Positions 10,145 to 25,025 of a DNA stretch of 64,000 nt are shown piece after piece. The DNA lies in assembly GCA_026027325.1 (NCBI GenBank), contig JAMSLZ010000002.1:3472001-3536000 (forward strand), in the 5' to 3' direction. The stretch comes from Actinomucor elegans. Lineage: Eukaryota > Mucoromycota > Mucoromycetes > Mucorales > Mucoraceae. How positions within the stretch are numbered: position 1 is the stretch's first letter; every line of letters begins with the position of its first letter. The notes under the pieces are model-generated. The model saw only the letters and a program-made list of their open reading frames with translations, was not told the origin of the DNA and ran no database searches. Both the position numbers and the translations under genes were made by a program.

Positions 10145-10885
10145 TTGCCAGCAACCTTGAATTGTCGCAGTTTGCGTCCAAAATTAACGGACTCAACTAC
10201 CAATGCTGGATTCATTCGTTACCTCCGTACTAAAAAGTTCAATATTTTTGCTCTAAAGGAAACTCATGCCAAAACACCTGAACTAGAATCCTTATTCCAT
10301 ACTCAATTTCAGGCGTCTGACAACATTTGGTCTCCTCACTGCGGTATTGTTTCCTTTTCTCCAACTTTATCTTTTTCCAACACCCACTATAGTGACTGTG
10401 GTCGTGTTATCACTACTACTGTCGGTCATAGTTTTAAACTATTCGACTTAATAACAGTAACAGTGGTTTATGCACCTGCAAACTCACAAGAAAGATTCAC
10501 CTTTTTGAAAAATATAATACTTCATCTAAATGAGTCACCATTATTACCGATTAACCCCTCCCGGAACATCCTCCTAGGAGACTTGAACTATTCACCACCG
10601 CTCTGCGGCCGGCGTATTCAAGCACCAAAAGTTTGGCTAGATTACCTAGCACGCTCCTTTATTAACGGAGTGACTTCTACCAACGAATCAGCACCGATAA
10701 CCTTCATTCGAGGCAACCAACGGTCTAGCATTGATTATATCTTTCTTTCCCAAGACTTGTCCTTATTTAGAACGAATAGTCAAGTAACATATATTACTCC
10801 AGCCTGGGCCGATCACCTTCTCGTACAAGTTAGTCTCCATCGTCTCCCAAAGATTACAGTTGATTCAACCAAAAAAAGTCGGTAA
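10145..10885 (+). pseudogene. LINE APE-type endonuclease domain
   Basis: Endonuclease/exonuclease/phosphatase fold that nicks target DNA for target-primed reverse transcription. Conserved motifs in order: LNCRSLRPKL near residue 5, ALKETHAKT (the metal-binding Glu, usually QETH), VVYAPAN, ILLGDLNYSPP (Asp and Asn), SSIDYIFLSQ (Asp) and PAWADHLLV (catalytic His, usually SDH). All catalytic positions are present. The frame ends at 10885 just after an A7 run (10871-10877). A short piece reading KGLWRAHPKLAFDP continues in another frame, and the original frame resumes by about 10961. So this is one interrupted polyprotein, not a separate gene. Confidence 0.85.
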
Positions 10886-13800
10886 AGGACTCTGGCGCGC
10901 TCATCCCAAGCTAGCTTTTGATCCTGCCTTTGCTATCGCCTTCATGTTGCCCTTTCACGAACTATAGCTGGTTTTGTACCAGGTTATCCTACATCTTTGA
11001 AATGGGAAGATCTAAAAGCTCCTACCAAACATATTGCACAGTCTTATTCACGAAAGAAAGCTTACACACTTGCTCGTACCGAAAAACTACTTCATTTGAA
11101 ACATACTGGATTATTATCTCAAATCACTCGTTCCCCGGATCGTATCAAAAATATTCAGCCGTTACTCCAGATGATTGAAGAACAATTGGCTTCAATACAA
11201 CAGTATCATGCTGAAACTCTCGCTCTTAGAGCTGGTCGTCGCTGGCGTGAGCTGAGTGAGATCTCGACTGGATATTTAAAACGGACAATTCAACAAAGAT
11301 CAACTCACCATCTCATTCCTCCACTGATTCACCCTCAAACTGGTGTTTTGAGTACATCTAAAGAAGATATGTTAGATGCCGCCTCAACCTTTTATAGGAA
11401 GTTATACTCCCCAGATGATATCGATTAATCTGCTATTGATGACTTACTAGAAAGTATACCAGATTCATTATGCTTGCCATCTGAAGACCAGACTTTCCTT
11501 AAAGCTCCTATCACCTTTGATGACCTACTCGAAGGTATCGCACGATTCCCATCAAAAAGTAGTCCATGTGTAGATGGTATACCATATGAAATAATTTAAC
11601 TGATCATCAATCATCCCGACTGTCGTGAAATCACTCTTGCAGTCTTCAGTGATGCACTTTCCTATGGCATTTCCTCCCATCTTGGCAGGTTATATGTGTC
11701 TCGCTATTACCAAAGAAAGGCACTTTATCAGATCATCGGAACTATCGTCCTATTTCTCTTATCAATACTGACGCTAAGGTTTTCACTAGAGCCCTCAACA
11801 GTAGAGTTACTAGTTGCGTGGAATCATTAAACAATTCCTACCAAACAGGCTTTGTTCAAGGACGCTTTATTGCTGATAATGGCCTTCTAATGAAATTAGT
11901 TATGGAACATGCTCGCAACACTAAATCTTCAGCAATTGGACTTCTCTTGGATCAAGAGAAAACATATGATCGTGTCCACCCAAAGTATTTGGAACAGGTA
12001 TTACTACGTTTTGGTTTTCCATCTATTCTAGTAGATAGCCTCTTGGGTTTATTCTTTGGCACCTCATTGAGGTTGAATGTCAATGGTTTTCTATCTGATC
12101 CGGTTCCTCAGCTAAGAGGACTACGCCAAGGAGATCCCATCTCGCCGGTGTTGTTTAATCTGGCATTTGAACCCTTTTTACGTGGTATTTTGGCTGATCC
12201 CTCCTTCTCTGGATTCTCACTACCTTCTGCTCCTAGGCACCCATTGGTTAACACTCCTGCTCTCCCAGAGGATGTTAAGCTTTTGGCTTATGCAGATGAT
12301 GTTATTTGTCTACTCAACGATCCTTTAGATATGGAAGTCCTTCAATCCTATTTGCATAGATGCTCGCGAGCTTCTAATGCCCAGGTTAACCTACACAAGA
12401 CTCAAGCTCTTTCTCTTTTCGGCAAGCCTATTCTAAACTCGTCTCTCTGGAGCTCTCAACTGCTATTTCATAGTATAGATCAATGGCATAATTGTACAGC
12501 TACTGGCCCTCTTACATACCTAGGATTTCCACTATATTCATCAACTAAACAAAGAGACTCGTACCTCAATGTTCTTTTAGATAAAATACGAAATGCATGC
12601 AATATACACTCTCAGCGGTCTTTGTCTATCCGTGGACGAGTCACCATTCTCAATACGCTCATCTTATCCAAGTTATGGCATGTACTGCACGTTACTTCCG
12701 TTCCTCTGTCATTCTTCTCTAAACTCAAATTTATCATGTCTTCGTTTCTCTCTTACCGCATGTTTCCACGGATTGGCATTGCATCAGTGTGCCAGCCACG
12801 CTCTAAGGGAGGCCTAGGAGTACTTGATCCTCAAATTCAACAAGGCGCGTTACAGCTTCGTTGGATACTTCCTCTACTCCAGCCATCATTAAGTGGTGAA
12901 TTTGCCTCTTCATATTGGTCTTGCACTGCTTTTGTAAAATCTATTATTCTCCCTCGGATAACGCACTTTTTAATCCATCATCTATCCAACGTTGGCTCCA
13001 TTGATTCGTTTGACTGGTTAAAGTTTGATAGTCGTTTAGCTTTTGCCTTTAGTAATCTCAGATCCCCAAGACTACGCGATCCACAAAGCTCTCTATCATT
13101 GCTCTTCTATGCTGTTGATCGTATACCACATCATTTCCAGCATGTGGTAGTTAGTGCCCATACCTGTTTAAGCCTACCTCTCTCCGCTGTGTTTTTGGAT
13201 AACACACAAGTCAATCTATCTCAAACGCTTAAAACCCTTCGTTGTTCAGAAGTTTATTTATTCGATATCGACAAGCTCAGTCTAAAACATAAACATCCTA
13301 GTGAAATCACTGTCCATCCCCAACTTGCCAAACGTTTTCTAGAACTAATCCGAACTAATCAACTGGCTCTTCATCCCTTCTTTGCCAGAGCCTTCATCCC
13401 ACCCGTTTACGCCCCAATTGGTCCCCATCCTTTCTTTTCGGTATTGCACTCACGTATTGACGCTACTCCATTATTATCCTCGCTATCGCTCATTGATCCA
13501 CCTACTTCTCGAGGCCTTACATCCAGAGCCTACCGAGTCCTCTGTTTGCCTCCTACTCCTAAACATCATCCACATCTGGTTTCCTCAGCTTGGTCTCGCT
13601 TTTGGCATCTACCTTTAGTTTCAACATGCCAGAATGTCTGGTATCGTTTACTACACAGAATGCTTCCCTATAGTTCATTACTACATCGCATTAGCCCAGG
13701 ATATTTTGTGTCTGCTTCTTGCCCGATTTGCCTTGAGTCTGAGGACACGCTTGATCACTTCCTCTTTGCTTGTCCCATGAAACTGGAGGTATGGGCTACT

Positions 13801-14100
13801 TGTTGGTACCAATACTTTGGAACGCCATTCTTTTCATTAAATAATATTGCAGCAGCTCTTCTTCGTCTCGAATTTCCTCCCCTTCTTCCCCATGTAGTTC
13901 AATTAGATCCTGGCGCTATTATTGGTGCTTGTCTACTTGGTATCTGGCGTTGTCACTAGTCACTGATATACTCAAATGTACCATTTCTCCCTTTGTCAAC
14001 ATTTTCTCAAGTCTTCTCTATTATTTCACGTTCCTCACAAGAGCATCTAATACAACAAGGCCTTTCTCCGCTACCACTTCTACATTTTCATATCTAACTT
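10886..14100 (+). pseudogene. LINE reverse transcriptase and C-terminal zinc knuckle
   Basis: Continuation of the LINE ORF2. Segment 10961-11428 is the linker (KWEDLKAPTKHIAQSYSRKK). It is broken by TAA at 11426-11428 and again at 11597-11599; a frame change near 11690 leads into the reverse transcriptase. RT motifs: NYRPISLINTDAKVF, TGFVQGRFIADNG, LLLDQEKTYDRV (metal-binding Asp), LRGLRQGDPISPVLFNLAFE, LAYADDVICLL (the YADD catalytic box) and LHKTQALS. The C-terminus has CPICLESEDTLDHFLFAC, the CCHC knuckle. The large frame ends at TAG 13957-13959 in a position (WRCH-stop) where relatives usually have Trp; the same frame stays open to about 14098. At least five lesions mark it as dead, yet the catalytic core is intact. 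Confidence 0.88.
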
Positions 14101-14228
14101 TGTTGACTAACCCCATTCATATAAACAAACCTTTTACATAGAAAAATTTAAAAAACCAAAAACAATCACTGTGGCTTGATTTATTCATCACCTAATAAAC
14201 ATGAGCTTTGCCTCCATAAAAAAAAAGC

Positions 14229-15170
14229 TGATTGAATGTGATTCGTAACACAAGCAATTGATATATATTTCTTTGGCTGTGATATTACTCTTCACTATAA
14301 ATTCAGTAACAATTATAATTATAATCACCCTTCTCTTTGTAAAATATATTTTACATTTTATCTATTTCTTATTCTATAGTATAACTAAATATTCTTAAAA
14401 ACCAGCAAGTGATTGGTTAGTAACTATTTCATTTGTTCTAACTTTATGATACTTACATTTCTGTAGTTGGTTTTTTTTTATATCAATAAATACGCTTAAT
14501 TAGCAGTCTAAATAACAAATGTGAAAAAAACCGCAAGTTCGAGTGTTACAAAACCACCATGAGCTTTTTGACTATCACCATTTGGTGCTGGCGGCACTGT
14601 AACCTGAACTAGCAAATTTATGCTCAACGCAGATGAAACGCCGCCTCAGTTACCGGATTTTTCACAAGCCGTAAAAACGCTTTAGGTGTTCTTTTTGGTT
14701 CTATGACACTTCTTATCGATGACGGTTACCTATCCTCTTATCTCCCACTGTAAAATCTTTCTTGAGACATCTATACATGTTTAATAGATGATGAATATAA
14801 TATACATTAGAGATCTATGTGTAAGAGTTTCTTCTAATAAACATATAAATAGTAGTGCTAATGCACGCTAGAATTCGACTTCTGAAAGCATCCCAAGCCT
14901 CCTACTAAGACATGGAAGCCAAGTGTTGATTCAATGTATTCTTATTAGACTAGGTCCGTGGATAGCCCAAGTGCCATCATCGTGTAAATATAGTTTCATC
15001 TAGGATAAATTGTGTGCCTTGTTCCACCCGTGACGGTTACTAAACTGTGTGTTCCAGAACTCTTACTTTGCCAATGATATTTGCTACCTTTCTTCCCCTT
15101 TTTTACTGCTCCTCTTCAAAAAGCAACACCAAGACAAAACGAAGAAAATATTAGATATATCATATAATAT
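14229..15170. other. intergenic region upstream of LSM14
   Basis: Mostly AT-rich. A GC-richer piece at 14520-14760 has a coding-like minus-strand translation (VQVTVPPAPNGDSQKAHGGF and, further upstream, IEPKRTPKAFLRLVKNP) but no gene could be assembled. A CT-rich tract followed by an A-rich stretch at about 15085-15160 lies just upstream of the LSM14 ATG and may include its promoter/5' UTR. Confidence 0.4.
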
Positions 15171-17311
<2,141 letters not shown>

Positions 17312-17429
17312 CACTTGGACAAGTTATCATATCAATGGGACTTTATTTTCTATATAAAACATTGTTTCACTACTAGTCATGATTGCACCCTAATAAAAGT
17401 TTGCTCTATTATCAATTTACTTATGATCT

Positions 17430-19406
17430 TCATCGCTGCCTGCGAGATGAGATCGCACGGTGAATAAAACGACCATAACTCGCAAACCCACTGTAGCCTT
17501 GGAGTAGCTGATATAAGATAATAGATCCAAATGTCGCGACACCAATCCCATCAAGCTGAAAGCTACCCATCTGGAGTGGCTTTTGCATCACGGTAGCGAG
17601 AATGACAGGTATGCCTCCAATAAAGATGTTTCGAGTATCTGCAGTACACAATCAATCATAGTTTTGAGAATTAAAATATCAACTATACATACCACTAAAA
17701 TCCACCTTGTTCACCACCCAGATACGTATACCTGTCATTGCAATGAATGTGTATAGAACCATAGTAACGCCGCCTAATACTCCCTGAGGTATTGATTGAG
17801 CTATTGCGCTAAATTTTGCAAAGAACCCAAGCAGTATCGCAAAACAACTACCAAAAAGGATGACTAAGGGAGAAAACACTTGAGTAACGGACTAGTGCAT
17901 TGCGTGTTAATGACTAGCTATTAAATAAACTCGTATGCTTAAGATACTTGCCAGAATACCAATATTTTCAGAATAGGTAGTATAAGGAATCGTGCCTGCC
18001 AAACTTGCAACGAGGCAGCCCAAAGCATCTCCCAAGTAAGCTCTTCCGACATATTTCACCACAGGTCGGTTTGTAATAGACCCAATCGCTTTCATATGTC
18101 TAATACAAGTAATTAGCTCACACTCAAGCTAGAATAGACTGATAGTTACCCCAGGTTTTCTGCCAAGAGGACTACCAAGATAGGCATAGTCATGCCTATT
18201 GCATTTGCATCAAACTTGAGGTCAAAATAAATATTAGGCACCTGAACCCATGGACTAGAAACGATTTTTGAAAAGTCGATAGATGGACCAACGCCTTTGA
18301 TACCACACATTGCATGGATAAAATAACCAATAAGAGTGCCTAGTAGCACAGCACTTTATGGCATTATTTTTAGGTTCCGAATTTACAACAATTTTACGTT
18401 TAAACTTACATCCTTCTCATTGTATTTGTTGGAGCATAAATAGACAGCAGCATAATTGATCCTGCCGTTGCAACAGCCATATAAGTATTGAAATTGGAAG
18501 TGGTTGCTTGGTTATAGGCCATGAATGAGAGATGCAATCCAATGCTAGCGATAATAGCGCCTGTCACCACTGGGAATCAATTAAGTCTAGGTTACGTATT
18601 TGTATGTCCCTTGCTTTGTATATACATACCTGGGGGCATTAGAAACTCGAGCCATGAATAGCCAAAGATGATGACCAATAGAGCTATCATTATATAACTA
18701 AGGCTCAGTATCAGTATTGCACCTTGAGCTGGCGCAATATTTGAATTTAGACCTGTGCTTTCAGTATATTGATATCCTGTGACAGATAAAACAACACTAA
18801 AGATAGAGCCTGAACATCCAAGGTAGCTTGGTACTCGGCCTCCTGTAACGATAAAGAAGATCAAGGTCGCAACGCCAGAAAAGAACAGTGATGCTATATC
18901 AATAATTAGACTGGCGCTGACGATACATTTAGGTGGATCTCTTACTATTGGAGTCATAACCCAGAATAAGAGCTATAAGTTTATATTGAAATTAGTATAT
19001 TAATGAATATCAACGTTTGAAGAGAGGGGCGTTAATTACGGAGTACTATAACTCCACTTAGCATGGATAAGAGATGCTGGAAACCGTAGGCTAGGCAGTA
19101 GATCCAACCTGGTCGCTCTTCGATTTGAACAGTTCCTAATCACACTGATTCAGCTATATAGCTTTACGCTTAAACATAAAAGTACGTACCAGTTCCTTTG
19201 TATGTATAATGAGGGAAATAGTTGACTAGAGTATATTTCCAGCCATGATCTCGCATCAAGTTGATCAAGTTAGGCTGGTCAAACGCAGAAGAGGCTGATT
19301 CAATTTTTTGTACTGTCGAGATCTCAGTTTTGCTCACATACTGCCGTTGCTGTTCATCGAATGTCATATCAATAGATGAGTCCTTCACTGCTGCAGTTTC
19401 CGACAT
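17430..19406 (-). CDS. NCS2 family nucleobase permease (UraA/xanthine-uracil type)
   Basis: Plasma-membrane proton-coupled nucleobase transporter. Exons are joined by about seven short introns. The cytosolic N-terminus (MSETAAVKDSSIDMTFDEQQ) precedes about 14 hydrophobic segments. Family signatures: GRVPSYLGCSGSIFSVV (UraA GKIPAYLGSS region), WLEFLMPPVVTGAIIASIGL, LLAENLGHMKAIG (Glu of the substrate site in TM8) and TIPYTTYSENIGILA (second substrate-site Glu in TM10). The C-terminus ends FIHRAISSRRQR. Both glutamates are kept, which argues for an active carrier. Which base it carries cannot be decided here. It is convergent with LSM14, with only 118 bp between the two stops. Confidence 0.9.
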
Positions 19407-21267
19407 ATTGAATGTACAAGGAATGTATGCTCTTACTTTCTGTACTTAAAGAATCAAGTATTAAAAAAGTAGGAAAGAGAAAAGAAATGTAACTGTAAGA
19501 GCAACCCCATATCCTCCAAAAATGTCGATTACTTACATACAGTCCTGAGCGAGATAGTGTGGCATACTTGTATTCTCCTTAAAATAGCGGTATCAATGCA
19601 TCACAAGCGGTTTCGGTGACTTGGAAGTAGAACACTACATGAAGTGCATATTGTTGTTTCATTGGCAGCATATTATTTATATTAAAACAAGCCTCGTATA
19701 TTTTTTCTCTAGCCTTACAGCTGTATAATGGTTTTGTTACAGTCTCCATTATTTCAATTAAATGTCAGCCATTAGGCTGAAGAATATGATAATTTAACAA
19801 AATGTGAATGGAATATTCATCATGTTGCGGCCAAGATGAGTTATTGATAAATACAATTACTCATTTCAATTATAGTTTACTGAGCAGATACAATATGGAC
19901 TAAGGTCGACAGAGATCATTACTTTTGATTACTATACCAGGCCAATTTTCTAGCCCACGATACTCAAAATTTCAGATCAAAATTTTACATCTGAAATAGA
20001 AACCTTAGTAGAGAAGACGGCAGATACGGAACCCCACGCTGTATATAAGTATAATATCTTTTTTTTTAGAATAATACAAGCTTTTAAAAAAGAACCCGGT
20101 ATCTTCAGAGCTGCATATCTTTTTGTCAAATTAATTATAAAATGTTATTTCTTAAAAAGATCAGAGTTCATTTTATAACTTCACTTAAAATCAAAGCTTT
20201 AATTCGGATCATTTTAAAAGTGGATGCTACTGTTGTCTAGTACATATCATGATATGAGCCAAAGCGTAATCGCTTCCAGCCCATATAATTACCACGACTG
20301 TAATTATCTTTTTAATACGAAAACATTCCTAAAAGTTGAAATCATACCGCATTATCTGGCGAGTGAATATTTTCATTTTATGTAGTTAATAGAAGTTATA
20401 ATATAATTTTTAATATTCATTTGTATGGTACAAGTTTAATAAAATATAGTAGGAAAAGTATTGCTCTCGGGGATCAAAACGTTATAAAGTCAAAGTCGTC
20501 TAGCATGTATTTAATACAATGCATAGTCATAAAAATAAACTCGATAGAAAGAGTGTTTCTCGCGTCTATCTATCTTCTCAGTTTCAGATATATTATGATA
20601 CTTCTTAGAGTGAAGATACCTACGAATATCCCTTATAGCCCAATCTTCGACAGCCAATGAAATCGATCCATTTATACCAGTGTATTTATTGATTCGCTAA
20701 CATCCTACAAATATCAATTTGGTGCGTCACTCACTTAAATGGGCTCTGTCGTCTAGAACATAATAAAACTGGAAACAACACGCTTGTTATACATATAATC
20801 ATCGGCCTTGGTAACTTTAACTAAAGCCAGACACAACTTTATGAAAGTCATAACACGATATTAATACTCAGTTAAACTAGATTGCATACTAAAGATTTCC
20901 ATCCACAATAGCAAAGAAGGAAAAAAAAAAAGGAGAGAGCAAGGGTAAATCAATGTTGAACAAACAAATCGTGGATGAAGCTATGCCATCCAATGGAAAA
21001 ATGCTACATAAATGTTACATAACATTGCATAAACCTAATGTAGTAGTACTACGTTGAATTTTACTTTATTAGATGATGCTCATAGTCTATTGATGTATAA
21101 TAAATAAATAAAAATTTTTTTTCACCTAATTTATTACAAAATATCAAGGATTAAAATGAAAAAGCAGTATAAATGAAAATATTCATATATAAGTTACACG
21201 CCCAATTGCTCTAATGAGCTTGTTTGCTACATTTTATGATGGATAATTATTATATAGATTGATTAGT
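19407..21267. other. intergenic region, repeat-poor to moderate
   Basis: No coding-like frame supported; a 79-codon plus-strand ORF at 20421 looks like chance translation of AT-rich DNA. A short DSR fragment (ATATGGACTAAGGTCGACAG) lies at 19890-19920. The left part must contain the permease promoter. Confidence 0.5.
19890..19922 (+). repeat. dispersed short repeat (DSR) fragment
   Basis: Reads ATATGGACTAAGGTCGACAG then AGATCATTA, as in copy 23875 (GACTAAGATGGACAGAGATC) with an internal deletion. Confidence 0.35.
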
Positions 21268-23153
21268 TTAGAAGTCTTCATTCGCTTGTCTGATTTCGTC
21301 CATCAAAGCATTATCAGGGTTGAGGCTCTCAAACAAGTTATAATTGAATTCACCGTCTGCCATTAGTCTTGTTGCCATGCGATCAATAGCAATTACCGCT
21401 AATACTGTTTGAATATATGCATCAATGAGATCATCAATGCCCAGACCCAGTTGGTTAAAGTCCTTGCGATCCATTAGAATCAGTCGCGATGTGTCTGTTG
21501 TCCATCCACCATCAGGTAGCTTTACAGACAGATTTGTACCAAGCATGTCCCATGTATTGGCTGTAATTAGAGCAAGGTTAACCCTCTATTTGGTCAACTG
21601 AAAGAAGCGAATTTACCATCAGGTTTTAAATCCCCAGTGAGTGGAAGTCTTGCTTTACGGCCATATATACAGATGGGGCGGAAACCTTGCGCACTGCCTG
21701 TTTAAAAAAAATTAGGATCTTATCATACAATTTATCATGATGCTTACCGGTTACCATCATACGAAGATCGCTTACGTATGTATTGCTCTTTTTATTAGGG
21801 ATAGTACCAACATGATAGAACTTGCCGGCAGTAGTTACACTCGACCAAGAAGCATTACCCACAAGAGATTGAACAATAAACTATACAAAATAGTGTAAGT
21901 TGATGTCTAGTCGATCTTTAGCGCATTTACCTTGTCATAATGGTGATCTTGGCTCAAGAAATCGTTCAACTCTGTCTGATTGGTAATTGTATAAACTCCT
22001 TGTCCTGCATTGCTATAAGGGACCTTGAGTACTGCATGCCCTCCCATCGAATTAATCCACAGTGGTATTTCTCCTCGTGTCACATTATTGATAGTTTCTG
22101 GTGTTTTGATACTTAAACCGCTACCAACAATATCCTTGTTGTAGAAATCATAAGCTCTTGCAGCCATCATCTTGTTGCGACCACCTGCCAAGCAACTGAT
22201 GATTTGATTCATGACAACAGTTTTGGTTTTCAAAGGGAACCGATTCCAAGGCTTTTGTGTGAGATAACGGAAACAAGCACGGATAGGATGCCATACTAAA
22301 GCAAACGGTTAAGTATACATACATGCATACATTAGCTGGATTTACCTTGTTCTTTATCGCGAATATATAATACGCGATCTACCCATTTGATACCTGGGTT
22401 AGGGTCATCTGCGTGCCATTCAGCGAGCCAGACGTGTTCTTTAGCGACATCGGCCAAGACCGCAGCGTAGCCACTGGATTCCATCATGTTCTTATCACAG
22501 ACTACAGCTAATCCGCCCAAACTAGGGTCTGCTTTTGAAAGCTGGTCTTGAAAAGCCGATTCAATTACCAAACGATATCCGCCTTGTTCGTTGTTTACGT
22601 CAGTCTCAGATAAGAGCGGCATGGATTTCTGACCAGAGGGACAGGAATTGGTTTCAATAACAATCATTTGACGATGGCCAGACGCTGTGGTGACGTTGAA
22701 TAAGTCAGATCCTAGAATGGATAGTGAGTATATCAATTAGCACCTTTTGAATATGTACTTACCAGCCCATTGAAAGTGCTTGGGTGCATAAGATAAAATT
22801 TCCTTTAAATCTTCCGCTTTGACTTGAGGGTTCAAATGAGTATAGCGAGCAATGATACGCTCATTTCCGAGCGTAAAGAAAGATTGGACCAGAGGGTGAA
22901 TTTGAGCATTCAATACACGAGGATAGAAATGCTGCTCTGGTTCGAATTCACCTTGAGAAATGAGACGCGATTCATCTTTATGATGGAAACCTTCACCTGA
23001 TAAGGAAGCCGCTTTCTCCCCAGGCGGTGTTTTGGGTGGTGTGGTCTGGATTTTCTTATCTTCTGGAAGGCCTGCAGGGATTTCTATGGTCAAACCATCT
23101 TTGATGTTTGATTCAGTAGGTAATAATGGAGGAGAGCCCAAGATAAAAGCCAT
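21268..23153 (-). CDS. conserved hypothetical, possibly ATP-grasp-like (glutathione synthetase ATP-binding fold)
   Basis: A six-exon gene (introns near 22740, 22310, 21880, 21720 and 21570) coding about 520 residues, from [16 protein letters not shown] to RQANEDF. Notable conserved-looking blocks: [84 protein letters not shown] and SDLRMMVTG. The succession of a Lys-containing [13 protein letters not shown] strand-loop and later acidic/Arg strands resembles the nucleotide-binding part of ATP-grasp ligases, but I cannot place it in a named enzyme family. No signal peptide or membrane segment. An A-rich tract (23178-23196) precedes the start. Gene reality is well supported; function is tentative. 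Confidence 0.75.
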
Positions 23154-23874
23154 TTTTTAAAAAGTGAGAAAAGTAAAAAAAAAAAAAAAAAAAAAGTGCC
23201 TTGCGTTATATATGACTGAAAAGTTTCTCTGCTAGCAGGTGTGGCACGCAGCTTAAAAGATTGGATAATGAAGCACATTAGGAAATAAATCCAAAATGGA
23301 CCAGTTATTGAATTCGAATTGCACTCATGCAAGAATATCCTCTCACACGCTTCCTATTTTTTTGATTGGCTATCCGTTGCAGTACTCTTCTTTGTCTGCA
23401 CATGGCCAAACCAGTCGCAAATCAATTAATGTTTCGGAACCACCTATCATCTTTACATTTGAAACTAAATGCCTATGTATATCACAAGATTATGCAATCC
23501 ACTGTCGTTGGTTAGTCTAAAATTTAGACTCTTTTTCTAGTTTCATTCTTTATATAAAAATCGGCAACTTTCCTAGTGCAGCTGGTACGGCAGACGAACG
23601 CGTCAACTAAGCAGATGATCTGCAAACGCTGACGCGTAAAAGAAACCTTTCCAATGAATGCGCTGCACGCTTTTTGGGTGAATGTTGGAGTTTAAAACGA
23701 TTGGTTTATGTTATAAGTCCTAACCTAATCCTTATCACTTCCACTGGTGAAACAAATCAGATACTTGTACCACTTTTATCAAGAAATCAGAAGTTTTTCA
23801 ACATTGTACATTAAACAGATCGGAAATGACATCAACTATATTAGCATCAAATTGAGATGGTACATGATGTTAAG

Positions 23875-23945
23875 GCTCATTTTGAATATGGACCACTAAT
23901 CACATATTTCATCAGACTAAGATGGACAGAGATCACACGCGTCAA
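23875..23945 (+). repeat. dispersed short repeat (DSR) copy 5
   Basis: Reads GCTCATTTTGAATATGGACC, then TTTCATCAGACTAAGATGGA and CAGAGATCA. Good match to the 5' and central family blocks. It lies directly before the left arm of the long inverted repeat. Confidence 0.55.
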
Positions 23946-23960
23946 ATAATATACCATGCC

Positions 23961-24548
23961 AACTTCTGAGATATCAAAGTTTCAAAGAAGGGTGGCGCTG
24001 TTTGGACTGCAAAATCTGATTATGAAGAAATTTCAACTAAATTGAATTTGGATAATGCTGTCTATTATATTAACGAGATGTAATACTTGTAGACGTAAAA
24101 AAAAATGTACCTAAGAATTCACCAAATCATTCAGTTCGAGGCATAAAAACGTGTAACTCAGTAATTTGACGTAAAAAGACAGCAAAAGAAGGCTTGTTAA
24201 GAAAATTGATAGAGATATATAAAATTCTAGTAAGAATATGATAGAAGATTGAATCTTATTGACTTCAAATGTTAAAAAAGGTAAAGATGTTGGCGACCTT
24301 TACTGAAACTCATCATGGTTATTATTTTGAATTATAGATAAGAGCTCAAAATTGCTTATTAACCCTGAAGCGTATTTCTTGCATAGAAAAGTTGAATTCT
24401 TAGGTACATTTTTTTTACGTCTACAAGTATTACATCTCGTTAATATAATAGACAGCATTATCCAAATTCAATTTAGTTGAAATTTCTTCATAATCAGATT
24501 TTGCAGTCCAAATAGCGCTGCCCTTCAAAAAATGAGGGATCAGAAGTT
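23961..24548. repeat. long inverted repeat (arms 23961-24120 and 24394-24548)
   Basis: The right arm is the reverse complement of the left. About 120 bp (about 24000-24120 against 24394-24510) are nearly perfect, differing by one A in an A-run and a couple of substitutions; the outer 40 bp are diverged. The spacer is 273 bp. Shared landmarks include TTTGGACTGCAAAATCTGAT, GAGATGTAATACTTGTAGAC and ATGTACCTAAGAATTC. The arms, read toward the spacer, encode AVWTAKSDYEEIST...YYINEM and a stop, which looks like a protein C-terminus. This could be terminal repeats of a non-autonomous element or two inverted copies of a gene fragment; a transcript would fold into a long hairpin. Confidence 0.85.
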
Positions 24549-25025
24549 GAAATCATTTTGCCAAATACGAAGAGAATTGAATGTGTTTTTGAATAGCATG
24601 ATATTGCAAGATGACAAGAACCAAAATTTATTTTCAGAAGCCAAAAACATCTAAACGTCAGAGTTTTGTAATAGCTTCTGCTTAAAAATAGAGTTGCAAA
24701 AATGCATTAATTAACATTATCTTTTTTTTTTTTTTTTACATACGCTCCGGAAATTAAAATAGTACATGTTGATTTTTTAATTTGATTAAATAGAGCATTC
24801 ATTAAAACAAAATGAAACGAAATAAAATCTTTCTGGGCACGAGATGCTGTACTATCTTATATTGGTTGGGGGGGGGGAAGGAAGGGAGCTTCGTTACTAA
24901 TTAAAGTAAGTTATAATAGAAATAGATTAAAAACTTCTTTGACGCCAAAAAAGTATAAAGGTGAAGCAACAGTAGTTTGATTTGAAAATTTTTATCTACA
25001 TGATACACTTATGGACCAATATTTT

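Larger units (their letters stand above)
9639..14228 (+). mobile_element. degenerate non-LTR (LINE-type) retrotransposon
   Basis: Ordered pieces of a LINE are readable on the plus strand: a possible ORF1-like segment (9639-10119), an APE-type endonuclease (10145-10885), a linker, a reverse transcriptase (about 11700-13300) and a C-terminal CCHC knuckle (about 13720-13800). The 3' end is followed by an A10 run at about 14218-14228, plausibly the poly(A) tail. Several stops and frame changes show it is inactive in this copy. GC content is visibly higher than the neighbouring intergenic DNA. The 5' border is uncertain and I found no target-site duplication. Confidence 0.85.

Noticed and set aside
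14530..14560. tRNA T-loop-like GTTCGAGTG
   Set aside because: No acceptor stem, D-arm or anticodon arm could be folded around it. I found no convincing tRNA or rRNA in the window.
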